This document shows positions 1 to 6,868 of a stretch of 17,057 bases of DNA, in pieces. The notes beneath the pieces were generated by a model, which saw nothing but the letters and a program-made list of their open reading frames with translations, ran no database searches and was not told where the DNA came from. Both the position numbers and the translations under genes were made by a program. The stretch comes from an uncultured Propionibacteriaceae bacterium. Lineage in GTDB: Bacteria > Actinomycetota > Actinomycetes > Propionibacteriales > Propionibacteriaceae. Location of the stretch: assembly GCA_936924635.1 (NCBI GenBank), contig CAKZHP010000005.1, positions 1 through 17,057 on the forward strand, given 5' to 3'. Every line of letters begins with the position of its first letter. Position 1 is the stretch's first letter.

Positions 1-1138
1 CCGTGGAGGTGAGCTGGGCCGAGGCGAGGCCGAGCCCGACCCCGTACACGACCAGCGTCGCGGCAACCAGCCACGGCGAGGTGGCCGGCCCGAGCACCAG
101 GGCGGTGACGATGACGCCGGCCAGCTCCAGCACCAGCCCCAGCACGACCACTCCCGGCGGCGTGAGTCGCAGTGCGAGGTGCCGGGCCCCGGCACCGGAG
201 GCGAACGCTCCCAGCGCCATCGCCGCGAGCACCCAGCCGGCGCCCATCACGCCGAGCCCGAGCACGTCGACCAGATAGAGCGGCAGCACCAGCACCAGGG
301 CGAACTCGCCCACGGCCACGGCGAACGCGGTGAGGTTGCCCCACGCGAAGGTCGTCAGCCGGAACAGTCCGAGGCCCAGGATCACCGCGACGCCGCGCGA
401 GGCGCGCCACCGCTCGTACGCGACGAAGGCCGCAACGATCGCGAGGCCGAGAAGCAGCAGGCCCCACCGGACGCCGCCGATCAGCCCGTACACGACCACC
501 CCGAACCCGGCGGCGCTCAGCGCCAGACCGATCAGGTCGAACCCGGGCTCGGCCCGGTCGGAGCGTGTGCTCGGAACCACCAGCAGCGCCCCCGCGATGA
601 TCAGCGCCCCCAGCGGCAGGTTCACCCAGAAGATCCATGGCCACGAGAACCGCGAGGTGAGCCAGCCCCCGAGCAGTGGCCCCACGGCGGCCATGCCGGC
701 CATGACAGCGCCCCAGACGCCGAACGCCGCCGCCCGCTCCCGGCCCTCACGGAACACCGCGTTCACGGTCGCCAGCGAGGTCGGCAGCACGAACGCGCCA
801 CCGATCCCCTGAACCGCGCGGGCAGCGATCAGCGCGCCGCCCGAGTGCGCCGCGGCGGCCAGCAGCGAGCCGGCCACGAACACGACCAAGCCCGCGACGA
901 ACAGGTGCCGACGGCCCAGCCGGTCACCCAGCCGACCGGCGCACAGCAGGAGGGCGGCGAACACCACGGAGTAGAGGGAGCTGACCCACTCGGCCTGCGC
1001 CAGGTCGAGGTGCAGGTCGCTGATGATCGTGGGCAGTGCGACGCCGACGATGGTGCCGTCCAGCACGATCAGCGACAGGCCGCCGGCAAGGACCAGCAGG
1101 GCCCACCAGCGCGTACGCGATGCAGCGGTCTCGGTCAC
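1..1138 (-). CDS. MFS drug exporter, DHA2 (EmrB/QacA, 14-TMS) type, partial at window edge
   Basis: Predicted inner-membrane proton-coupled multidrug exporter. The first 379 residues are in the window and the 3' end lies beyond position 1. Seen: TM1 ending in LDGTIVGVALP (residues 26-36, the DHA2 motif with Asp27), motif A GRLGDRLGRR (68-77), a motif C-like stretch GIGGAFVLPTSLA, and long hydrophobic segments to the edge. Family members are about 450-500 aa, so most of the protein is here. The start is GTG at 1138-1136; it overlaps the TGA of the upstream DUF2871 gene by 4 bp (GTGA), which implies translational coupling. The divergent TetR gene and the palindromes between them suggest substrate-induced derepression. 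The substrate cannot be deduced. Family assignment is confident, specificity is not. Confidence 0.93.
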   Translation of the reverse strand, partial: MTETAASRTRWWALLVLAGGLSLIVLDGTIVGVALPTIISDLHLDLAQAEWVSSLYSVVFAALLLCAGRLGDRLGRRHLFVAGLVVFVAGSLLAAAAHSGGALIAARAVQGIGGAFVLPTSLATVNAVFREGRERAAAFGVWGAVMAGMAAVGPLLGGWLTSRFSWPWIFWVNLPLGALIIAGALLVVPSTRSDRAEPGFDLIGLALSAAGFGVVVYGLIGGVRWGLLLLGLAIVAAFVAYERWRASRGVAVILGLGLFRLTTFAWGNLTAFAVAVGEFALVLVLPLYLVDVLGLGVMGAGWVLAAMALGAFASGAGARHLALRLTPPGVVVLGLVLELAGVIVTALVLGPATSPWLVAATLVVYGVGLGLASAQLTST

Positions 1139-1581
1139 CGTACGGTCTCCGTCACCTCAGGCCGCTCCTCGGTGACCTTCATCTGCTGGCCGACCAGCAC
1201 CAGCAGCAGCACGAAGCCCACCGTGAGGATGATGTGGCCCAGCCCGGCGATGCCGGAGATCGCGGGGGACGTGGCCGCTGCGCTGCCCTGCACCTGCAGG
1301 TAGCCCTTCACACCCAGCATCCCCACGGTGACGGCGAGGCCGAGGTTCCAGATCGGGACGAACCAGCGCGACCAGCGGTGGTCGCCGAGGCGGAAGACCC
1401 GGGTGAGGGTGAGCACGCCCAGCAGCAGCACGGTGCCCAGCGTCAGCGAGTGGGTGTGGACGACCGACAGCTGCGTCTCGCCGCTGAATCCGGCGGCGCG
1501 GGTGATCTCTCGGTACGCCAGGCCACCGATCAGACCGACGGCGGTCCAGACGGCGGCGGAACGGAACAGGGCCTTCTCCAC
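1135..1581 (-). CDS. DUF2871 family small membrane protein
   Basis: A 148-residue integral membrane protein with about four hydrophobic helices. Near the N-terminus it has AYREITR, then HTHSLTLGTVLLLGVL with paired histidines at the start of TM2, then helices around NLGLAVTVGMLGV and GHIILTVGFVLLLVLVG, and a short charged tail. This pattern matches DUF2871, whose biochemical role is unknown; the His pair could bind a metal or haem (inference only). The start chosen is GTG at 1581 (VEKALFRS), preceded by GAGGAG 9-10 bases upstream; the longer open frame upstream crosses the operator region and encodes nothing recognisable. It is the first gene of the minus-strand unit and overlaps the MFS exporter by 4 bp, so both are probably under the TetR regulator. 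Confidence 0.85.
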   Translation of the reverse strand: MEKALFRSAAVWTAVGLIGGLAYREITRAAGFSGETQLSVVHTHSLTLGTVLLLGVLTLTRVFRLGDHRWSRWFVPIWNLGLAVTVGMLGVKGYLQVQGSAAATSPAISGIAGLGHIILTVGFVLLLVLVGQQMKVTEERPEVTETVR

Positions 1582-1602
1582 GATGCTTCTCCTCAAACTT
1601 GC

Positions 1603-1617
1603 GCGACACAGTGTCGC
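1603..1617. promoter_or_regulatory. Perfect palindromic operator (site 1) for the adjacent TetR regulator
   Basis: GCGACAC-A-GTGTCGC is a perfect 7+1+7 inverted repeat. It lies just downstream of the minus-strand -10 box and upstream of the DUF2871 GTG, where a bound dimer would block the DUF2871-MFS transcript. Symmetry and position between divergent genes fit a TetR operator; that this regulator binds it is inference. Confidence 0.7.
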
Positions 1618-1625
1618 TAAGTACG

Positions 1626-1653
1626 AGATTACATGGCGACACCCTGTCTCCAA
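1626..1653 (-). promoter_or_regulatory. Predicted promoter of the DUF2871-MFS unit
   Basis: On the minus strand, TTGGAG (1653-1648) and TAATCT (1631-1626) are separated by 16 bases, close to sigma-70-type consensus. Site 2 lies in the spacer and site 1 just downstream. On the plus strand TTACAT (1629-1634) and CAAAAT (1651-1656), also 16 apart, could serve the regulator gene, giving overlapping divergent promoters. Assigned by eye. Confidence 0.4.
1636..1650. promoter_or_regulatory. Imperfect second operator copy (site 2)
   Basis: GCGACAC-C-CTGTCTC repeats the left half of site 1 exactly and matches the right half at 5 of 7 positions. Centres of the two sites are 33 bp apart, about three helical turns, so two dimers could sit on the same DNA face. 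It falls in the spacer of the predicted minus-strand promoter and overlaps the predicted plus-strand promoter. A further partial match (GGTGTCACC) occurs near 1669, close to the regulator's ribosome binding site. Confidence 0.5.
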
Positions 1654-1690
1654 AATCGTCCGCGCTACGGTGTCACCTCGAGGAGGAGAC

Positions 1691-2269
1691 ATGCCCAAGA
1701 TCACCGCCGGCACCGTGCGCGAGCACCGGGAGCAGATGGACGCGCGCCTGGTCGACGTGGCCGAACGCCTGCTGCGTACGGGCGGGGTGGACGCCCTGAC
1801 CGCGGGTGCCGTGACCGCCGAGGCGGGGATCGCGCGCAACAGCCTCTACCGGTACGTGGGCTCGATCGACGACCTCCGCACCCGGGTGCTGATGCGCTAC
1901 CTGCCAGCGTGGATGGACCAGGTGGTGGCCGCGGTGTCGGGCGAGGACGACCCGAAGCAGGCGGTCCTCACGTACGTACGGGTGAACCTCGAGCAGGCCG
2001 CCGCCACCGGCCACGGCTGGCTGATCGCCATGGCGCGCGGCCTCGGCAGCGACGCGCGGGCCGACGTCGCAGGGAGCCACGACGACCTGGCCCGCCTGCT
2101 GGGCACCCAGGTGATGGCGCTGGACCCTGAGGCGCCCCGACTCACCGTGGGCATCCTGCAGGGCATCGTCGAGGCGGGTTTCGCCCGTCTCGACGCAGGC
2201 GACCCGGCCGATCTCGTCGTACCGCGCTCGGTGGCCGCGACCGCGGCGGTGCTGGACTCCTTGGTCTGA
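1691..2269 (+). CDS. TetR/AcrR family transcriptional regulator
   Basis: A 192-residue one-component repressor. The N-terminal DNA-binding domain has an amphipathic first helix and a helix-turn-helix at about residues 38-58 (AGAVTAEAGIARNSLYRYVG), ending in the typical LYRYVGSIDDL. The C-terminal 120 residues are a helical ligand/dimerisation domain with no family-specific signature that I can name. Length is usual for TetR. The ATG at 1691 was chosen because GAGGAGGAG precedes it at normal spacing; the upstream in-frame extension runs through the operators and the divergent gene. It is divergent from the DUF2871-MFS unit with palindromes between, so it most likely represses that unit and itself. 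The inducer is unknown. Confidence 0.93.
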   Translation: MPKITAGTVREHREQMDARLVDVAERLLRTGGVDALTAGAVTAEAGIARNSLYRYVGSIDDLRTRVLMRYLPAWMDQVVAAVSGEDDPKQAVLTYVRVNLEQAAATGHGWLIAMARGLGSDARADVAGSHDDLARLLGTQVMALDPEAPRLTVGILQGIVEAGFARLDAGDPADLVVPRSVAATAAVLDSLV

Positions 2270-2310
2270 CATCGCGCCGAGCCCTCCACTTTTTTGTCGG
2301 AGAGGGGGTC

Positions 2311-2316
2311 TAGCGT
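2311..2316 (+). promoter_or_regulatory. Possible -10 box upstream of the small acidic ORF
   Basis: TAGCGT lies 44 bases before the ATG at 2361 and has the TAGNNT form seen before several other genes here. No convincing -35 is present, only a T-run (CTTTTTT) near 2289-2295. The gap 2270-2360 shows no clear terminator for the TetR gene: CCCTC and GAGGG flank the T-run, but the loop is long. Confidence 0.25.
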
Positions 2317-2360
2317 ACGAAGCACGGTCCCGAGCTATCCTGACGCCCGAGGAGGCAGCG

Positions 2361-2540
2361 ATGACGATCACCGTGAAGCAACTCACTGAAGACGAGGCCC
2401 GCTACCGTCGTGCCGAGATCTTGAAGGCCGCAGGCGACGAGGACGACTTCCGTGATCGCGCCGACGCCTACCTCCTCGATGCTCGCGAACGGGCGATGTT
2501 CGACGAGCTGGAGGGATTGGACTACCTGCTGGGTCACTGA
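2361..2540 (+). CDS. Small acidic protein, antitoxin-like (unrecognised)
   Basis: A 59-residue protein starting at ATG 2361, preceded by GAGGAGG with a 5-base spacer, a strong ribosome binding site. It is rich in Asp/Glu and Arg and predicted almost wholly helical (TEDEARYRRAEILKAAGDED, then a segment containing ARERAMFDELEGLDYLL). No signal peptide, membrane segment or helix-turn-helix is visible. It ends 10 bases before the ATG of the 246-residue gene, so the two are probably one transcript. The layout (short acidic protein first, larger more basic partner second) resembles a toxin-antitoxin pair, but no known antitoxin family is recognised. That the ORF is real is likely; its role is inference. 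Confidence 0.65.
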   Translation: MTITVKQLTEDEARYRRAEILKAAGDEDDFRDRADAYLLDARERAMFDELEGLDYLLGH

Positions 2541-2550
2541 CGAGAACCGC

Positions 2551-3291
2551 ATGCCCAGCTCACCACCCCCAGGCCATCTCGTCACTGAATCGACCCTGTT
2601 CGCAAGGTCCCTCACCCGAACCGTCCAAGCTCTGGTCAGCACCTGCCAGCCGTTCACTGCGACCCTGCTGACGGGCGCCGATCGCGTCATCGTGAAGCAG
2701 GATCCGGAGCAAGGAATCGTCCTGAACGTAGACGGTCAACCGCTGCTCCGCCTCACGGCCCAGTTCTTCTGCACGTGGGACGGCCTGCAGTCCTTCCTTG
2801 CCATCCACGAGTCGAAGATCGCCGTGTATGCCAGCTCCCCATCAGCCTCAGAGCCCCTCTTCAGATACGAGTACCTGCGTCCTGCCCCGTCAGACATGCC
2901 TGCAGCCCACATCCAGTTCCATGCTCACCGCAACGAGTTCGCTCACGTGCTGTCACGGACGGGAAGCAGCCAACGGCGGGCCAAGCGTCGAACGAAGAGC
3001 AACCGGATCCCGCAGATCAGTGAGATCCACTTTCCCGTGGGTGGCCACCGATTTCGCCCCTGCCTGGAAGACGTGCTGGAGATGCTGATCCATGAGTTCG
3101 GCGTGGACTGTCCATCTACCGCGGTGGAGTCTCTGGCGCAGGGGCGTGAAGCGTGGCGGCGGACGCAAGTGCGCAGTGCGGTCCGCGACGCGCCAGACGA
3201 AGCCGTGAGGGCACTGCGCGAGATGGGTTACGCCATCGCCGAACCCGCAGTTGCCACCGCCTCCCGGCAGGACCGGCTCCGCACTCTCTGA
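2551..3291 (+). CDS. Unrecognised 246-residue protein with a conserved-looking His motif
   Basis: A soluble protein with no signal peptide or membrane helix. Visible landmarks: a beta-rich N-terminal half (VDGQPLLRLTAQFFCTWDG), then RYEYLRPAP followed by HIQFHAHRNEF, a basic stretch RRAKRRTKSN, then HFPVGGHRFRPCLEDVLEML, and an arginine-rich helical C-terminus. The R-Y-x-Y followed by H-x-x-x-H-x-H arrangement is reminiscent of small toxin families such as DUF6516/TumE, but the resemblance is too weak to assign. The ATG at 2551 lacks a good ribosome binding site and follows the upstream stop by 10 bases, suggesting translational coupling. Base composition is visibly less GC-rich than the flanks, a sign of lateral gain. 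Function unknown. Confidence 0.7.
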   Translation: MPSSPPPGHLVTESTLFARSLTRTVQALVSTCQPFTATLLTGADRVIVKQDPEQGIVLNVDGQPLLRLTAQFFCTWDGLQSFLAIHESKIAVYASSPSASEPLFRYEYLRPAPSDMPAAHIQFHAHRNEFAHVLSRTGSSQRRAKRRTKSNRIPQISEIHFPVGGHRFRPCLEDVLEMLIHEFGVDCPSTAVESLAQGREAWRRTQVRSAVRDAPDEAVRALREMGYAIAEPAVATASRQDRLRTL

Positions 3292-3446
3292 CAACCGGAC
3301 ACGGACCTTCTCGTGCGGCGCCGACCCCGTCACCCTCGACCAGAGGTTCAGGGGGTCTCCCGGCTGAGATATACGTCCGGGGTTGCGTACGCGCGCTCGA
3401 TCGGCGTGCCATGCCTGAGTTGTCCTCGACGAAAGGCACGCTCGTG
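3292..3446. other. Intergenic leader before the SH3/RlpA gene
   Basis: 155 bases. GAAAGG at 3431-3436 is a plausible ribosome binding site for GTG 3444 or ATG 3447. No strong promoter or terminator stands out. Wall-hydrolase genes in actinobacteria sometimes carry a c-di-AMP (ydaO) riboswitch here, but I cannot identify its conserved core. Confidence 0.4.
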
Positions 3447-4493
3447 ATGCGCCTCCCCCGTACGACGGCCGTCTCCCTGGCCGCCGCGCTCGCCCTGTCC
3501 CTGAGCGGCGCTGCTGTCGGCCCGTTGGCCTCGGCCGGGTCCGCGGCGACGGCGCACCGCGTTGAACGTGCGTTCTGGCCCCTCGACGTCGTCATCGATC
3601 CTGGGCGTGCTGCGCTCCGGCGAGCGCGTCACGACCACCGGGCCGTCGGCCAACGGCTGGACACCGGTCACGTACGGCGGTCGCGCCGCCTATGTCTCCA
3701 CCCAGTACCTGACCGAGACCGGCTCGGCTCCTCGACCGCCGGGCCGGCCACGGGTGAGGCGTACACCACGGCCGCCCTGAACGTACGCGCCGGTGCCAGC
3801 CTCTCGGCCTCGGTCGTGGCGGTTCTCCCCGAGGGCACGAAGGTGGCCCTCACCGGACACTCGAGCAACGGCTACCGCTCGATCAGCCACCAGGGCCAGA
3901 CCCGCTGGGTGTCAGCGGCCTACCTCGCCGACGTCGCACCCGCGGCATCCCTCCCCGCGACCTACCAGGCCCGCGCCACGGCGGCGCTGACGACCCGTAC
4001 GTCCTCTGCCGCCTCCTTCACCAACCTCGGCGACGTGCCGGCCGGCACGATCCTCGACGCCACCGGCGTGACCGAGAACGGCATGGCGCAGATCGTGCGC
4101 GGCGGCACGATCCGGTGGGTGAACGGTGCCTACCTGCAGAAGGTCGGCGCCGCCGGCCCCGCCGCGCCCGCCCCGGCCGCACCGCCGGCCACCCAGAGCG
4201 GCTCCGGCTCCTCGGTCTCAGGCAGCTGCCAGGCCTCGTACTACGACGAGCCCCAGCTCACCGCCAGCGGCGAGCAGTTCAACTCCAATGCGATGACTGC
4301 CGCCCACAAGACGCTCCCCCTCGGCACGAGACTGCGGGTCACCAACCCGGCCACGGGTGCGAGCGTCGTCGTACGCATCAACGACCGCGGCCCGTACATC
4401 TCCGGCCGCTGCCTCGACCTGTCCCGCGCCGCGTTCGCCGCCATCGGCAACCTCAACGCGGGCGTGATGAACGTCACGTACGCCACCGCCTGA
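3447..4493 (+). CDS. Secreted SH3-repeat / RlpA-like double-psi beta-barrel protein, internally frameshifted
   Basis: An exported wall-associated protein of 348 residues. A signal peptide (MRLPRTTAVSLAAALALSLS...) is followed by bacterial SH3-like repeats and a C-terminal RlpA-type domain (about 260-348): CQASYY, AMTAAHKTLPLGTRLRVTN and VVVRINDRGPY, including the family's His and Asp positions, then RCLDLSRAAF. SH3 repeats 2 (about 3759-3930) and 3 (about 3960-4145) are in frame. Repeat 1 is not: residues 39-95 of the continuous frame are a Arg/His-rich garble, while the real repeat is read one base later between 3562 and about 3733. Likely role: binding and cleaving or organising peptidoglycan. 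ATG 3447 was chosen, but GTG 3444 has better spacing from GAAAGG. Functional state is uncertain. Confidence 0.8.
   Translation: MRLPRTTAVSLAAALALSLSGAAVGPLASAGSAATAHRVERAFWPLDVVIDPGRAALRRARHDHRAVGQRLDTGHVRRSRRLCLHPVPDRDRLGSSTAGPATGEAYTTAALNVRAGASLSASVVAVLPEGTKVALTGHSSNGYRSISHQGQTRWVSAAYLADVAPAASLPATYQARATAALTTRTSSAASFTNLGDVPAGTILDATGVTENGMAQIVRGGTIRWVNGAYLQKVGAAGPAAPAPAAPPATQSGSGSSVSGSCQASYYDEPQLTASGEQFNSNAMTAAHKTLPLGTRLRVTNPATGASVVVRINDRGPYISGRCLDLSRAAFAAIGNLNAGVMNVTYATA
3562..3733 (+). pseudogene. Out-of-frame SH3 repeat 1 inside the RlpA-like gene
   Basis: Read from 3562, this stretch gives LNVRSGPSTSSSILGVLRSG and then TTTGPSANGWTPVTYGGRAA and YVSTQYL, a textbook bacterial SH3 repeat. 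The signal-peptide frame enters it with one extra base (around G3561) and leaves it with one base missing (about 3727-3735), so the outer frame is restored and no stop appears. Either two compensating indels or paired sequencing errors would explain it. Confidence 0.8.
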
Positions 4494-4511
4494 CTCCCCG
4501 TCGTCGCCCGC

Positions 4512-4517
4512 TAGGCT
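4512..4517 (+). promoter_or_regulatory. Predicted -10 box of rmlCD
   Basis: TAGGCT lies 31 bases before the GTG at 4549, with AAGGAG (4535-4540) between, 8 bases from the start. The -35 side is not consensus. No terminator hairpin is evident between 4493 and this point. Confidence 0.4.
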
Positions 4518-4548
4518 GACCAGAGCCGACGACGAAGGAGCACACACC

Positions 4549-5922
4549 GTGGCTGACCTGACCATCGAGACGACGCCGATCGAGGGTCTGCTCGTCGTCC
4601 GGATGCCCGTGCACGGCGACAACCGGGGCTGGTTCAAGGAGAACTGGCAGCGGGAGAAGATGGTCGCCCTCGGCCTGCCCGACTTCGGGCCTGTGCAGAA
4701 CAACATGAGCTTCAACGCCGCCGCGGGCACCACGCGCGGCATCCACGCCGAGCCGTGGGACAAGTTCGTCTCCTCGGCCCAGGGCCGCTACTTCGGCGCC
4801 TGGGTCGACCTGCGCGACGGTGAGGGGTACGGCACGGTGTTCACCACCGAGGTCGACGAGTCGGTCGCTGTGTACGTCCCTGCGGGTGTGGGCAACTCCT
4901 ACCAGACGCTCACCGACAACGTCACGTACTCCTACCTCGTCAACGACCACTGGTCGGCGGACGCCACCGGCGAGTACGCGTACGTCAACCTCGCCGACGA
5001 GACCGTCGCCATCGACTGGCCGATCCCGCTCGACCAGGTCGAGATCAGCGACAAGGACAAGGCCCACCCCCGGCTCGCCGACGCCAAGCGGGTCGCCGGC
5101 CGCAAGACCCTCATCCTCGGCGGCAAGGGTCAGCTCGGCCGGGCGCTCGCCAAGGAGTTCCCGAACGCCGACTCCGTCGACATGGACGAGCTCGACCTCA
5201 CCGACCCGGCGCAGGTGGCGGCGTGGCCCTGGCGGTCGTACGACCTCGTGCTCAACGCCGCGGCCTGGACCAACGTCGACGGCGCCGAGACGCCCGAGGG
5301 CCGCGTCGGGGCGTGGAAGGCCAACGCCGCCGTGCCCGCCACGCTGGCCCGGATCGCTGCCGAGCACCGGCAGACGCTGGTGCACGTCTCCAGCGACTAC
5401 GTGTTCGACGGCACGAAGCAGGGCTGGGTCGAGGACGACGCGATGGCGCCGCTGTCGGTGTACGGGCAGTCGAAGGCCGCCGGCGACCTGGCGGTGTCGG
5501 TCGCCCCGCGACACTACCTGCTGCGCACGTCGTGGGTGGTCGGCGACGGCAAGAACTTCATCGGCATCATGGCCGACCTCGCCGGCCGCGGCATCTCGCC
5601 CACGGTCGTCAGCGACCAGGTCGGCCGCCTCACGCACACCTCCAACCTCGCGGCGGCGATCGCCCACCTGGTGCGCACGCAGGCGCCGTACGGCACGTAC
5701 AACTGCACCGACGGCGGCGAGTCGATGAGCTGGGCCGACATCGCCAAGGCCGTGTTCGAGGCCAACGGGCGCTCGGCCGACGACGTGACGCCGGTGACCA
5801 CCGAGGAGTACTACGCGGGCAAGGAGAACATCGCCCCGCGGCCGAAGCAGAGCACGCTCGACCTGTCGAAGCTGGAGGCCACCGGCTACGTCGTCCCCGT
5901 GTACGCACCCGGCAAGCTCTGA
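4549..5922 (+). CDS. rmlCD: Bifunctional dTDP-4-dehydrorhamnose 3,5-epimerase / dTDP-4-dehydrorhamnose reductase (RmlC-RmlD fusion)
   Basis: A 457-residue cytoplasmic enzyme predicted to catalyse the last two steps of dTDP-L-rhamnose synthesis. The N-terminal RmlC cupin (about 1-180) has the RGIH motif with His66 (the catalytic base position), followed by AEPWDKFVSSAQGRYFGAWV rather than the usual H-Y-Q continuation. The C-terminal RmlD domain (about 185-457) has a Rossmann loop GGKGQLG (191-197), SSDYVFDG (281-288) and YGQSK (Tyr305-Lys309), the SDR catalytic pair. The fusion is known in actinobacteria. Start GTG 4549 with AAGGAG 8 bases upstream. It is followed after 3 bases by an epimerase gene, so they form an operon. 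RmlA and RmlB are not in the window. Rhamnose here could feed arabinogalactan-type linkers or wall glycans. Confidence 0.93.
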   Translation: MADLTIETTPIEGLLVVRMPVHGDNRGWFKENWQREKMVALGLPDFGPVQNNMSFNAAAGTTRGIHAEPWDKFVSSAQGRYFGAWVDLRDGEGYGTVFTTEVDESVAVYVPAGVGNSYQTLTDNVTYSYLVNDHWSADATGEYAYVNLADETVAIDWPIPLDQVEISDKDKAHPRLADAKRVAGRKTLILGGKGQLGRALAKEFPNADSVDMDELDLTDPAQVAAWPWRSYDLVLNAAAWTNVDGAETPEGRVGAWKANAAVPATLARIAAEHRQTLVHVSSDYVFDGTKQGWVEDDAMAPLSVYGQSKAAGDLAVSVAPRHYLLRTSWVVGDGKNFIGIMADLAGRGISPTVVSDQVGRLTHTSNLAAAIAHLVRTQAPYGTYNCTDGGESMSWADIAKAVFEANGRSADDVTPVTTEEYYAGKENIAPRPKQSTLDLSKLEATGYVVPVYAPGKL

Positions 5923-5925
5923 GCC

Positions 5926-6831
5926 ATGAAGGTCGTCGTCGCCGGCGGTACCGGGTTCCTCGGTCGGGCGCTGACCGATCGCGTACGCGCCGCAGGGCAC
6001 GACGTGGTCGTGCTGTCGAGGCACGGGGTCGGTGACACGCGGTGGGACGGACGTACGGTCGGCTCCTGGGCCCGCCACCTGGCGACCGACGAGCCGCTCG
6101 CGGTAGTGAACCTCGCCGGCAAGCTCGTCGACTGCCGCCCCACGCCGGAGAACATCGCGGAGCTGCGGGAGTCGCGTGTGCGCGCCACCGAGGCCCTGGT
6201 CGAGGCCGCGCGGCGCCGAGGCCGGCCGGTGGAGCGCTGGTTGCAGGCGAGCACCACCGCGATCTACTCGAACTCGGGCGAGCGGCCGATCACCGAGAGC
6301 AGCGTGCTCCCCCACGGCCTGCCGCAGATGACCGGTGTCGCGCTGCCCTGGGAGCAGGCGTTCGACCCCTCGCTGGCCGAGCACCACACCATCCTGCGCA
6401 CCTCCATCGTGCTCGCCCGCGACTGCCCCGCCTGGGAGCGGCTGGCGTTCCTGACCCGCATGGGCCTCGGCGGCACCGTCGGCTCGGGCAGGCAGTGGTT
6501 CAGCTGGATCTCCCTGCGCGACTGGCTCCGCATCACCGACCTGGTGCTCGGCCTCGACGACTCGGTCACCCTGCCCGACGGCGTGGTGATCGCCGCGTCG
6601 CCGAACCCCGTCCGCAACCAGCAGCTGATGCAGTCGCTGCGCGCCGCATACCACCGGCCCGGCCTGCGGACGCCCGCGTTCCTGGCGCGCCTGGGGTCGG
6701 TCGTGCTGCGTACAGACCCGGCGCTCGGCCTCACCGGCCGTCATGCGACCTCGGAGGTGCTGGCGCGCGCCGGGTTCAGGTTCCAGGATCCCGACCTCGA
6801 TCCGCTGGTCCGCGAGCTGGTGCGCGGCTAG
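5926..6831 (+). CDS. TIGR01777/YfcH-type NAD(P)-dependent epimerase (SDR family)
   Basis: A 301-residue extended SDR protein. It opens with GGTGFLGRAL (from residue 7), the nucleotide-binding loop. VVNLAGKLVDCRPTPENI and LRESRVRATEALVEA match the NLAG...R.T pattern of the TIGR01777 family, and GSGRQWFSWISLRDWLRI matches its conserved second half. The YfcH-typical C-terminal DUF1731-like segment is present (AAYHRPGLRTPAFLARLGSV). The usual SDR Tyr is represented by AIYSNSGE. Full length for the family. It starts 3 bases after the rmlCD stop without its own clear ribosome binding site, so translation is probably coupled. Family members are rarely characterised; a sugar-nucleotide substrate is suggested only by context. 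Confidence 0.85.
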   Translation: MKVVVAGGTGFLGRALTDRVRAAGHDVVVLSRHGVGDTRWDGRTVGSWARHLATDEPLAVVNLAGKLVDCRPTPENIAELRESRVRATEALVEAARRRGRPVERWLQASTTAIYSNSGERPITESSVLPHGLPQMTGVALPWEQAFDPSLAEHHTILRTSIVLARDCPAWERLAFLTRMGLGGTVGSGRQWFSWISLRDWLRITDLVLGLDDSVTLPDGVVIAASPNPVRNQQLMQSLRAAYHRPGLRTPAFLARLGSVVLRTDPALGLTGRHATSEVLARAGFRFQDPDLDPLVRELVRG

Positions 6832-6856
6832 ACCCGTTTTCGTCCGGAACCACCCC

Positions 6857-6862
6857 TAGCGT
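6857..6862 (+). promoter_or_regulatory. Leaderless-type -10 box
   Basis: TAGCGT is followed by 6 bases and then the ATG at 6869. With transcription starting about 7 bases after the -10, the mRNA would begin at the start codon, as in actinobacterial leaderless genes. There is no ribosome binding site. The -35 region is weak. Confidence 0.5.
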
Positions 6863-6868
6863 GGGGCC

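Noticed and set aside
1328..1690. N-terminal extension of the TetR regulator
   Set aside because: It runs through the divergent DUF2871 gene and the operators; ATG 1691 has a strong ribosome binding site and the right distance to the helix-turn-helix.
3153..3446. N-terminal extension of the RlpA-like gene to 3153
   Set aside because: It would overlap the 3' end of the upstream 246-residue gene, and a signal peptide begins at 3447 behind a ribosome binding site.
3292..3446. c-di-AMP (ydaO) riboswitch before the RlpA-like gene
   Set aside because: Context is suggestive, but the conserved core could not be identified by eye; a covariance-model search would decide.
3555..3740. Programmed ribosomal frameshifting in the SH3/RlpA gene
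   Set aside because: Two opposite shifts would be needed, and there is no slippery heptamer or adjacent stem-loop; indels are simpler.
4474..6744. Very long antisense open frame (756 codons) opposite rmlCD and the epimerase
   Set aside because: It mirrors real genes with clear motifs on the plus strand; its own translation is Arg/Val/Gly/Asp-rich low-complexity text typical of high-GC antisense frames.
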